In this document: positions 41,947-48,576 of the stretch, piece by piece
Layout of the letters: every line of letters begins with the position of its first letter
How positions within the stretch are numbered: the first letter of the stretch is position 1
Assembly: GCA_009774215.1 (NCBI GenBank)
Contig: VSNH01000011.1
Coordinates: 1-48,576 of the forward strand
DNA: 48,576 nucleotides
Origin: Lachnospiraceae bacterium
Lineage (GTDB): Bacteria > Bacillota > Clostridia > Lachnospirales > Lachnospiraceae
Direction of reading: 5' to 3'
Translations under genes and position numbers: made by a program
Notes under the pieces: model-generated
The model's input: only the letters and a program-made list of their open reading frames with translations
Databases searched by the model: none
What the model was told of the DNA's origin: nothing

Positions 41947-43692
41947 TCAATTCAACCCGAGAACGAGAAAATCCTCGCATTCCAGACAAATCTCGTAATC
42001 TACCGGCACTTCTTCCAGCTCTTCTGCGCGGATTACCGCATATGCCGGTTCCGCAATCTTATCCAGTTCTTCCGTCCACATGACCACCACCGGCTTGTCC
42101 ACCAGACGGCTCTGCAAGTCAAACGCCGACTTTCCGTTGGTTGTAATATAGGCAATCTCTCCCTTTTCCATATTCTCGTTCAGATAGTCATAGAGAGGCG
42201 CATACTGCATCGTATAATCATTCTCCCCCCGAATCGACGTACGCATACAGTACAATGCCGTAGTGGCAAAGAGAAGAACCAGCACCGTCATCCCGGCGTA
42301 ACGCCCCAAATGACCAATCCGTTTAAAACAACACAGCCCTACGATCACACCGCCCCCCAGCAGCGCAATCCCCGCGCACTTCCACACTCTGAATTCACCG
42401 AGCCAGTGGAAGATGTGAATGCTGACGGAGGAAACAATATTCAAATAGCCGTCCATTCCGTACAGTCTAAAGTACATGCCCACCGTCAACGCCGCATACA
42501 AAATCAAAACCCCGGCGCATATCTTATAAGTACCGCGCAGCTTCTCATCGCAGAGAAAAACCAATGCCATCATAATGAGCATTGGGTAGTAGCATTCATT
42601 GTACCGTCCATAAAAAGCCGGATCTATCCTGACCCTCCCTACAGTGCCAATCTCCGGGCCATATGCCGTAATACTTGTCAATCCAACCGAAAAAACAAAG
42701 GCAAGCAGCGGATAGACGTAAATACTCAAATTAATTCCCTGTCTCAAGTTCTTCGTCAAATGTCGAATCACATATACAACTCCCAGCCCCGCTAAAAGAT
42801 AGGTAGCTGACAGACATTGCCAGAGCTGTCCCATCAAACTTAAAAAAGGTCTTTTCATTCTTTCAGGTCTGAATAGAGAAACAAACTTTCTCCAGATATT
42901 CTGAAACGTGTTGGACTTTCCCTTGACGACCGAAACCTGCGTATTGGCAAGCGCCTGATTTCCCACAATCATTCCTTCTAAGAAGTCCTTAAAAACAATA
43001 TAAAAAAGCAATGCTGCCAATATTGCCACCGCAAAAGCAACTATCACTTTCCAATCAATTTTATGCCAAATCCACAAAAAAATCAAACATATTCCCACAG
43101 CAAAAACGGCTGTCAGCAGTCGGTTATGCACCATGTAGGCATAGCCCGTCGTCAGCCCCAGCAGCATTCCCTTCCACCATTTCGGATTTTCTTCCAGAGA
43201 AACCAGCTCATAAAGCAAAAGCCATACCACTAACGCCAGCGCAGTCTCGCACATCGTCGTATAAGAGTAAAAGATATACGTTGGAAAACAGGTCACCGCA
43301 AAAGCGATAAAACCACATGTAATAACGGTCTGCTCCTTCGCCAGCTTTCTGATAATCGCATAAGCCAGAAAATAAATTCCCAGACACATCATCACATTCA
43401 GGATAATCGCAATTCGATACATGACAATCATCCGGTCTGAAAAAAGAAAAGTGAGCGCCAGCCAAAAACTGTACCCGAAAGAATACCAGGAAACCCCGTT
43501 CATAACTCCCGCCCATGTCTGTCCTGCCATATGCGCCGCGTGTGACCAATAGCCGAATTCGTCCGCATAAATGAACGGACCTGTTGTCCGCGTGATGTAG
43601 AACAGCCGCAGAAAAATTAAACCAAATATAAATCCCCCCATAAAAATAATATTTATTATTTTTTCCCGGTTCGTCCCAATTCGCTGTGTCAT
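41947..43692 (-). CDS. GT-C-like polytopic membrane protein
   Basis: 581 aa with about eleven helices. External first loop FIYADEFGYWSHAAHMAGQTWAGVMNGVSWYSFGYSF, with Asp/Glu residues in the place where GT39-type enzymes hold their catalytic acid. Tail from about residue 490 is soluble (GENDYTMQYAPLYDYLNENMEKG). CGGGAGGAAAACC precedes ATG 43692. It lies in the 45515 operon between a GT2 and the VTC gene. Role inferred: transfer of lipid-linked sugar on the outer face. Base composition begins to shift to AT-rich in this gene. Confidence 0.78.
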   Translation of the reverse strand: MTQRIGTNREKIINIIFMGGFIFGLIFLRLFYITRTTGPFIYADEFGYWSHAAHMAGQTWAGVMNGVSWYSFGYSFWLALTFLFSDRMIVMYRIAIILNVMMCLGIYFLAYAIIRKLAKEQTVITCGFIAFAVTCFPTYIFYSYTTMCETALALVVWLLLYELVSLEENPKWWKGMLLGLTTGYAYMVHNRLLTAVFAVGICLIFLWIWHKIDWKVIVAFAVAILAALLFYIVFKDFLEGMIVGNQALANTQVSVVKGKSNTFQNIWRKFVSLFRPERMKRPFLSLMGQLWQCLSATYLLAGLGVVYVIRHLTKNLRQGINLSIYVYPLLAFVFSVGLTSITAYGPEIGTVGRVRIDPAFYGRYNECYYPMLIMMALVFLCDEKLRGTYKICAGVLILYAALTVGMYFRLYGMDGYLNIVSSVSIHIFHWLGEFRVWKCAGIALLGGGVIVGLCCFKRIGHLGRYAGMTVLVLLFATTALYCMRTSIRGENDYTMQYAPLYDYLNENMEKGEIAYITTNGKSAFDLQSRLVDKPVVVMWTEELDKIAEPAYAVIRAEELEEVPVDYEICLECEDFLVLGLN

Positions 43693-43734
43693 GGTTTTCC
43701 TCCCGTTTTCTCACACAATAATACAGGCACACTA

Positions 43735-44772
43735 CTATTTTATCTTATCATATAAAACACACAACCATTCGCACAGCCAAAACATCCGATGCTTCACAGC
43801 GAAAGCAAGAATCCGCTCCTTATACCCGTGAAACGCCATGATGCCTGTCTGATCCAGCGCGCTGCGGTAGGGTTCCATTTTCCGCAAATGCAGAAACTCT
43901 GCTCTCCGCTCACGATAGGGAGCTTTATTTTCACCGTTACAGAAGTATAGCACAATGCAGGTTCTCATATGCGTGGCAATCCGCTCACGGTATGCGCGCA
44001 TATATCTGGTGTCTTCTTTTTTCCCTTCTACGAAACGCCCAAACCACGCATTGATAACATCAAATTTTTCAATTAAATTTTTTTGATAACGATGGGATAC
44101 GGACTGATCGTTATACCGAAAATAGTATCCTATATTCGGTATATATACTGCACTGTCTGCCTGCTCGTACACCATAAGATTAAAAGAGAGATCCTGAAGT
44201 TTAGGAAAATCAGGAATAAAAGAAATACGGTTATCCAGCAGAAAAGATCGCCTATACATTTTATTCCATATGGATGCTGCATCAAGCACTTTAAAGTTAT
44301 ATTTATAGCTGCCGAGACGATTTAAGGCAGATAACTGCAAATCCTTAAAATCTTCTTTCTGAAATACAATCTTCTCATCAAAATATGATACTTTCCTTAT
44401 CTGTCCTCCCGCAAAGCGTGCATGAGAAAACATAACAATATCATAATTTATGTCCAAATACTGCTCGATACCCGTGCACACCGCAGAATCCACAAAATCA
44501 TCACCATCCACGAAGTAAACCCACTCCCCCTTCGCTTCCTGCAGTCCTTTGTTTCTCGCCGCGTTTGCGCCGCCATTCTTCTGATCAATCACTCTGATCC
44601 TAGAGTCCTTCGCCGCGTAGGAATTACAGATGGATAGACTGCCGTCTGTCGAGCCATCGTTTACAAGCAAAATTTCCACCTGTTCCATGTTTTGGTTAAT
44701 AATACTTTCTATACACTGTGACAAATATTGATCCACATTATATACGGCTACAACAAATGAAACTTTAATCAT
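43735..44772 (-). CDS. Family 2 glycosyltransferase
   Basis: 345 aa. Seen: VSFVVAVYNVDQYLSQCIESIINQ, LVNDGSTDGS, NGGANAARNKGL and YFVDGDDFVDS (about residues 84-94), the EpsJ/CpsI-like GT2 pattern. PKLQDLSFN is the usual downstream acidic region. Start ATG 44772 is chosen: GGAG sits 7 bases upstream and the protein then begins MIKVSFVV; the ATG at 44784 is four codons earlier and lies upstream of that ribosome site. It follows the methyltransferase gene by 20 bases. Donor and acceptor are unknown. Confidence 0.93.
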   Translation of the reverse strand: MIKVSFVVAVYNVDQYLSQCIESIINQNMEQVEILLVNDGSTDGSLSICNSYAAKDSRIRVIDQKNGGANAARNKGLQEAKGEWVYFVDGDDFVDSAVCTGIEQYLDINYDIVMFSHARFAGGQIRKVSYFDEKIVFQKEDFKDLQLSALNRLGSYKYNFKVLDAASIWNKMYRRSFLLDNRISFIPDFPKLQDLSFNLMVYEQADSAVYIPNIGYYFRYNDQSVSHRYQKNLIEKFDVINAWFGRFVEGKKEDTRYMRAYRERIATHMRTCIVLYFCNGENKAPYRERRAEFLHLRKMEPYRSALDQTGIMAFHGYKERILAFAVKHRMFWLCEWLCVLYDKIK

Positions 44773-44792
44773 AGATAACTCCATATCACAAT

Positions 44793-45515
44793 TTATTGAT
44801 GCACAGATGCCATAAAAATCCTATCTCTTCTTAACAATCTTAATCTTTGTATTTCCTTTTCCGAAAGCAAATCCTGTACAATATATTCATCAACATGCAA
44901 TCCGTAACCTTCCATATGGTTTTTCGTATTTCTTCCATATAGTCTTACATGATCCTTCTGACCATATAATTTCAACCGGTCAGCCTCGGTAAGTTTCTCA
45001 CTTGATTCATATGTATCCTGACTTTCACAAAGCGGCATGGAAAAAAGAAATTTCCCAGAGGGTTTTAAAACCCGTTTTATCTCCTCAATCGCTTTTCTTT
45101 CATCCGATATATGCTCTAGGACATGGTTTGCAATAACATAGTCAAACTTAGCTTCCTCAAATAACATGTTGGTCAAATCAACCGTTTCGTCCGCTTTCCC
45201 TTCCTGTATATCTCCCGAAATATAATAATTTGACACATTTCTTATTTTCTTTTCGATACACCTTTCCGGCGCAATATGCAAAATCACGTTATCCGCATTT
45301 TGATAAATATCTGTCTTATTTTCAATCACATAATCTAGCCACCTAATTCTATCATTAGCCTTACAAATTGGACATTTTACCTTTCTCCTATACCCTCCTC
45401 CCACAATATCCAACTGTGAAAAAATTTTGCTTTTCACTCCCGATTTCAAAAAGAACGGAACATATCTATTACATATTGGGCAATAATATCTGTTGAATCC
45501 GTTTATCGCAGCCAT
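44793..45515 (-). CDS. SAM-dependent methyltransferase with N-terminal zinc ribbon
   Basis: 240 aa. The N terminus has two CxxC pairs (YCPICNR at about 11-17 and KCPICKAND at about 47-55), a probable zinc site. The methyltransferase_11-like domain follows: VILHIAPERCIEKKI, YISGDIQEGKADETVDLTN, FDYVIANHVLEHISDERKAIEEIKRVLKPSGKFLFSMP, then VRLYGRN. It is first in the long minus-strand operon; its promoter is at 45567-45595, and AAGGAGAG precedes ATG 45515. The likely substrate is a sugar or lipid-linked saccharide, inferred from the neighbours. It is AT-rich in codon use compared with genes before 41 kb. Confidence 0.9.
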   Translation of the reverse strand: MAAINGFNRYYCPICNRYVPFFLKSGVKSKIFSQLDIVGGGYRRKVKCPICKANDRIRWLDYVIENKTDIYQNADNVILHIAPERCIEKKIRNVSNYYISGDIQEGKADETVDLTNMLFEEAKFDYVIANHVLEHISDERKAIEEIKRVLKPSGKFLFSMPLCESQDTYESSEKLTEADRLKLYGQKDHVRLYGRNTKNHMEGYGLHVDEYIVQDLLSEKEIQRLRLLRRDRIFMASVHQ

Positions 45516-45566
45516 CTTTTTCTCTCCTTATTTCCATTTTTTACCTCTATCAATAACTTGTCTTCT

Positions 45567-45595
45567 ATTTTAATCAAAATAATATAATCGTGCAA
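45567..45595 (-). promoter_or_regulatory. Promoter of the 45515-36734 operon
   Basis: Minus strand: TTGCAC (45590-45595), 17 bases, TAAAAT (45567-45572). It lies between the terminator of the upstream unit and ATG 45515. Confidence 0.65.
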
Positions 45596-45639
45596 CAAAT
45601 AATTTTAAAATGGTAACGTACACGAAAAGTTGTAATTAA

Positions 45640-45671
45640 AAAGCCTTCGCATATTATTATGCAAAAGCTTT
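45640..45671 (-). terminator. Intrinsic terminator after the GT2/flippase/pyruvyl transferase unit
   Basis: AAAGCCTTCGCATA (45640-45653) and TATGCAAAAGCTTT (45658-45671) form a fully paired 14-bp stem with two G-U pairs on the minus-strand RNA, loop 4 bases, followed by TTAATT. It starts 5 bases after the stop at 45677. Confidence 0.75.
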
Positions 45672-45676
45672 CTAAA

Positions 45677-46432
45677 CTAACTTGATATGTTTTTCAACAA
45701 ACGCTTAAGAGAGCGCCACTTATGCGAAATATATGATGTGCATGTCAAAGGTTCTAAATGGTCAATAAATTCAACCGATCCCTTGTCAAACCATTCTTTG
45801 ACATCCTTAATATCTATATCCATACCTCTGGCATCCCGATAATCTTTTCCTGATTTTCCTCCATAGTGATGCAGTTTGTTTTCATGGTAAATAACCGAAA
45901 CAATCTTTCTGTTTTCACTTAAAACTTCGCCCTGTATCTTTGTGATAGACCACCACCATTCATAAGCTTCGTCCAACTTGTATTTTTGATATAACCAGCT
46001 ATCTATGAGCATACAATAGCCATCCGCCCGGCGTGGTTCAGCCAAAACAGCGCCATATGAGCTGATTCCGCCTTCCTTCGGGTGTATTTTTAACAAATCG
46101 GCAAGCCATGTTTTGTCTTTGATTTTAATGTCAGAATTGAGCAATAAATAGTAGCTGCTTGTCGGGCTGGCCATTGTACTGGCCAGATTATTTCCGCCCG
46201 CAAACAGACTGTTCTGGGGATTATAAACAATTTTGTCTATCCATCTTCTCCTTACGGCGTGCCGATCCAGTTTCTCTAAAATATTTTTTGTTAATTTTTT
46301 TGAATTATTATCAACAATAATTAATTCATAATCGACACCGACAGTCCTTCTTTTTACTGATAAAATACTTTTTAATACATATAAAGGTGCGTTATGTGTC
46401 AACATAAATATACTGACTTTTTTCTTATCCAT
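45677..46432 (-). CDS. Family 2 glycosyltransferase (rhamnosyltransferase-like)
   Basis: 251 aa. Seen: VSIFMLTHNAPLYVLKSILS, LIIVDNNSKK, NPQNSLFAGGNNLAS and YYLLLNSDIKIKDKTWL, the GT2 subtype with N-S-D in place of D-x-D seen in WbbL-like enzymes. The C-terminal half (WWWSITKIQG, HHYGGKSGKDYRDARG) may bind the acceptor. ATG 46432 is preceded by AGGAGGAAGA and is preferred to the longer frame from 46492, which would overlap the flippase gene. It lies in an AT-rich block and is followed by a terminator. Confidence 0.9.
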   Translation of the reverse strand: MDKKKVSIFMLTHNAPLYVLKSILSVKRRTVGVDYELIIVDNNSKKLTKNILEKLDRHAVRRRWIDKIVYNPQNSLFAGGNNLASTMASPTSSYYLLLNSDIKIKDKTWLADLLKIHPKEGGISSYGAVLAEPRRADGYCMLIDSWLYQKYKLDEAYEWWWSITKIQGEVLSENRKIVSVIYHENKLHHYGGKSGKDYRDARGMDIDIKDVKEWFDKGSVEFIDHLEPLTCTSYISHKWRSLKRLLKNISS

Positions 46433-46446
46433 TCTTCCTCCTAATA

Positions 46447-47979
46447 CTAATGTTTCTTTTTCTCTATTTTTTTGTAAAAATATACATTCCAAATTATTTT
46501 AAATTCGCTTGTTCTGGAATAATATCCCAATACACAGATTAATGAAAGTGCTCCTGTCCAAAGAAGTTTAACCGCTAATTTCCACCATGAATCAATACAC
46601 GCATTCCGACTCAAGACATCAATCAGGATGCATACGCCAAAGGTTATCAACATATTTTTTAAAACAGCCAGATAATAGGCGAAAGTCTTTTTCTTAAAAT
46701 AAATGTGAAACAACAATTGTGGTTCATACCAGCAATAGGTACTAACCCTTGATATTACCGATGCAAATATAATGCCAGCAATACCGTACAGATAGCCCCC
46801 AACAATGGATAATATCAGATTAAAAGCCGCAGCGATTACCATAATATATTTTGTCTTAGTGTACAAACCGGTGGCTTCTCGATACGACCAAATTGGCCTT
46901 AAAATATTAGCAAGATAAAAGTTGCATACAATGGCGATTCTTATGGCATTACTCAAGACATATTCGGCTCCCAGCCATAAAAATACCAGATCATTTATCA
47001 CGGCGGATATTACGATCGTTATAACAGCCGCCAATATAAGACTTATTACGTTCATTGTCTGAAATACTTCGTATCTTTTTTCCTCGTTTTCTGTTACAAC
47101 CAAATTCCCGACACTGGCCGTAACAGAGTTGAAAAGCACCGCAAGGACACTGTTTATACCATTAAGTATCAAATTATAATTAGAATAAATACCGACCCAA
47201 ACAGTTCCGATAATAACAGAAATAAGCATGTTATCTGTCCCGGTTAAAAACGTGCTTGAAATCTTATATAAAAACACAGATTTCATATTTTCTGTAATTT
47301 CTTTCTTTTGCGCGGAGTCCAGTTGATTATTTTGCGATCTGATTTCCGGGTAAAGCTGCTCCGCTTTATGAGATGCAAGAAGATTATTTGCCAGTGTTCC
47401 AATTATAGGTATAAATAAGTAGATAAAGTAATTTCTGAAAACAACCAACACACAAATTTGTACTATGGTTTGAACCAACCTGATTATAATCTGATACTTG
47501 GAAATCAGGTAGTTTTTTTGTGAAGCATTGATAATGGATGTTTTGTACACAAAGAAATAGGATACAATCGTATTTGCCAAAAAGAGTAAATAGTAATATA
47601 GCAAATAGGGAATATCCGAATCCATATTGATAATATACTTTAAAAAGGGAACCAGCATGACTCCGATCACGGCCGTTGCACACGCTATCAAAATGTATAC
47701 TCTTTTGTAAAAATGGATAAGTGCGGCAATCTTCTCTTTATCCTGATTAGCGATGGGCTTGTAAAAACTATAAGACATAGCAATTCCAAATCCCAGATCT
47801 GCCATCGAAAGCATCGTAAGAACATCTGAGAACAATCCGTTAATACCCAAATATTCCCGTCCTAAAATTAGTATGAATACAGTACGCCCAATGAAATTCA
47901 GTCCTAAAGAAAGGATCTGATTTAAGTATCCAAAAATTACATTTTTTGCTAAATTCCATTTCCTTGATTCGGATTGCAT
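46447..47979 (-). CDS. Wzx-type oligosaccharide flippase
   Basis: 510 aa with about 14 helices of the MATE/MOP-like polysaccharide-transporter family, which flips lipid-linked repeat units across the membrane. Seen: KNVIFGYLNQILSLGLNFIGRTVFILILGREYLGINGLF at the N terminus, a very characteristic start for Firmicute Wzx proteins, and MLSMADLGFGIAMSYSFYKPIANQD. AAAGGAATAAGG precedes ATG 47979, 3 bases after the pyruvyl transferase stop. AT-rich. As the only flippase here it marks the locus as a Wzx-dependent polysaccharide system; no Wzy polymerase is identified with certainty. Confidence 0.93.
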   Translation of the reverse strand: MQSESRKWNLAKNVIFGYLNQILSLGLNFIGRTVFILILGREYLGINGLFSDVLTMLSMADLGFGIAMSYSFYKPIANQDKEKIAALIHFYKRVYILIACATAVIGVMLVPFLKYIINMDSDIPYLLYYYLLFLANTIVSYFFVYKTSIINASQKNYLISKYQIIIRLVQTIVQICVLVVFRNYFIYLFIPIIGTLANNLLASHKAEQLYPEIRSQNNQLDSAQKKEITENMKSVFLYKISSTFLTGTDNMLISVIIGTVWVGIYSNYNLILNGINSVLAVLFNSVTASVGNLVVTENEEKRYEVFQTMNVISLILAAVITIVISAVINDLVFLWLGAEYVLSNAIRIAIVCNFYLANILRPIWSYREATGLYTKTKYIMVIAAAFNLILSIVGGYLYGIAGIIFASVISRVSTYCWYEPQLLFHIYFKKKTFAYYLAVLKNMLITFGVCILIDVLSRNACIDSWWKLAVKLLWTGALSLICVLGYYSRTSEFKIIWNVYFYKKIEKKKH

Positions 47980-47982
47980 TCC

Positions 47983-48576
47983 TTATTCCTTTATCATATC
48001 TGCCAGCTTCTCATAATAAGGCTGCAGATACGTGTTATCATAATGATAAATCGTTTTGTCTGCTGTCTCACGAATAAAGACTTGCATATTTTGTATATTT
48101 TCAAATGGCCTGATATACTCCAGATTTTTAAGCCATTCGTAACTTCCACTTACCTTTTTGCTGCAATTATCAATAAACAGACAAGGCGTCGCCGTAACTG
48201 CTGCCAGAATCATACCATGTAATCTATCTGTAATTACCATTCTGCTCTGAGCAAATTCCCGCATTTTTTTTAGGACTTCTTCCTCTCGCCTGTCCGCAAA
48301 CATTTTATATGGAACTACCGTATCTGTATGAGAAAAGGGAATTCCCATATTTAATAATGTATCCTCTATTTGTTTTTCCATATCCCTTGCAAGAATTTTC
48401 TCTTTATCATTTCTCAGGCAAAGCAAAACTTCATTATTTCTTGTGTATTTCGAAAAATCTTTTTTAAAATATGTTACAATATCCGGCATCAAAATACACT
48501 GTTTCAGATCTTTGAGCAACCGATTCTTTCCTATACATTTGTATGAATTTTCTTCTCTTACGCATATGGATAAATT
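47983..48576 (-). CDS. Polysaccharide pyruvyl transferase family protein, 5' part beyond window
   Basis: 198 codons are visible, open to the window edge. The visible part starts SICVREENSY and includes VLLCLRNDKEK, the long helix of MEKQIEDTLLNMGI, and the family hallmark RMVITDRLHGMILAAVTATPCLFIDN with the conserved TDRLHG, then GSYEWLKNL. The family adds pyruvate ketals to sugars using phosphoenolpyruvate, or includes related transferases. The inner TTG at 48519 is not a start, since family sequence continues upstream. It precedes the flippase gene by 3 bases in the same transcript. AT-rich. Confidence 0.92.
   Translation of the reverse strand, partial: NLSICVREENSYKCIGKNRLLKDLKQCILMPDIVTYFKKDFSKYTRNNEVLLCLRNDKEKILARDMEKQIEDTLLNMGIPFSHTDTVVPYKMFADRREEEVLKKMREFAQSRMVITDRLHGMILAAVTATPCLFIDNCSKKVSGSYEWLKNLEYIRPFENIQNMQVFIRETADKTIYHYDNTYLQPYYEKLADMIKE

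Overview
The window looks like chromosomal DNA of a Gram-positive Clostridia bacterium, most likely a Lachnospiraceae member. The signs are strong Shine-Dalgarno sites, Firmicute-type promoters (often with an extended -10), moderate GC, secreted BspA-like leucine-rich-repeat proteins, a glucosaminidase with Ig-like repeats, and a 27-codon holin-like toxin. The species cannot be named from sequence alone. Almost everything here concerns building or decorating the cell surface.

Layout. 1-6727: two divergent modules, each with an MBOAT acyltransferase. The minus side has an MBOAT plus a polyprenol-type GT2 running off the edge. The plus side has a GtrII-like glucosyltransferase, a second MBOAT and an SGNH protein, a set suited to adding glycosyl and acyl groups to a surface polymer. 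6728-7503: a predicted type I toxin-antitoxin pair beside a decayed DUF4143 gene. 7539-13844 (minus): ugd and a UDP-glucuronate 4-epimerase, then a GtrB-like GT2, a polytopic membrane protein and a YdjC-type deacetylase. 13956-22433: DUF2142 membrane protein, GT8, a 60-aa orphan, GT2, GT4, one plus-strand GT2 and a GT39-like protein. 22653-36509: an XRE regulator, three secreted proteins (287, 1821 and 1720 aa) and an AlbA/Schlafen-type ATPase regulator. 36734-45515 (minus): an apparent operon of methyltransferase, GT2, membrane protein, VTC polyphosphate polymerase-like protein, GT2, UDP-xylose synthase, DUF4956 and a GT39-like protein. 45677-48576: an AT-rich block with GT2, a Wzx-type flippase and a polysaccharide pyruvyl transferase.

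How they fit: Ugd makes UDP-GlcA, the epimerase makes UDP-GalA and UDP-xylose synthase makes UDP-Xyl. The many GT2/GT4/GT8 enzymes assemble units on lipid carriers, Wzx flips them, and GT39/GtrII/DUF2142-type membrane enzymes and MBOAT-SGNH pairs modify the exported polymer.

The most unusual content lies between genes. Multi-hairpin leaders precede surface genes, and two of them (before 5699 and before 36509) share a linker and a hairpin with compensatory base changes at the same distance from the start codon. A perfect 13-bp inverted repeat can bury the ribosome-binding site and AUG of the 10197 gene. A perfect 12-bp inverted repeat lies over the promoter of the AlbA-type regulator. No rRNA, tRNA, CRISPR array, insertion sequence or replication origin was seen. 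The only gene-poor stretch over about 300 bases (6728-7041) holds the toxin-antitoxin pair.
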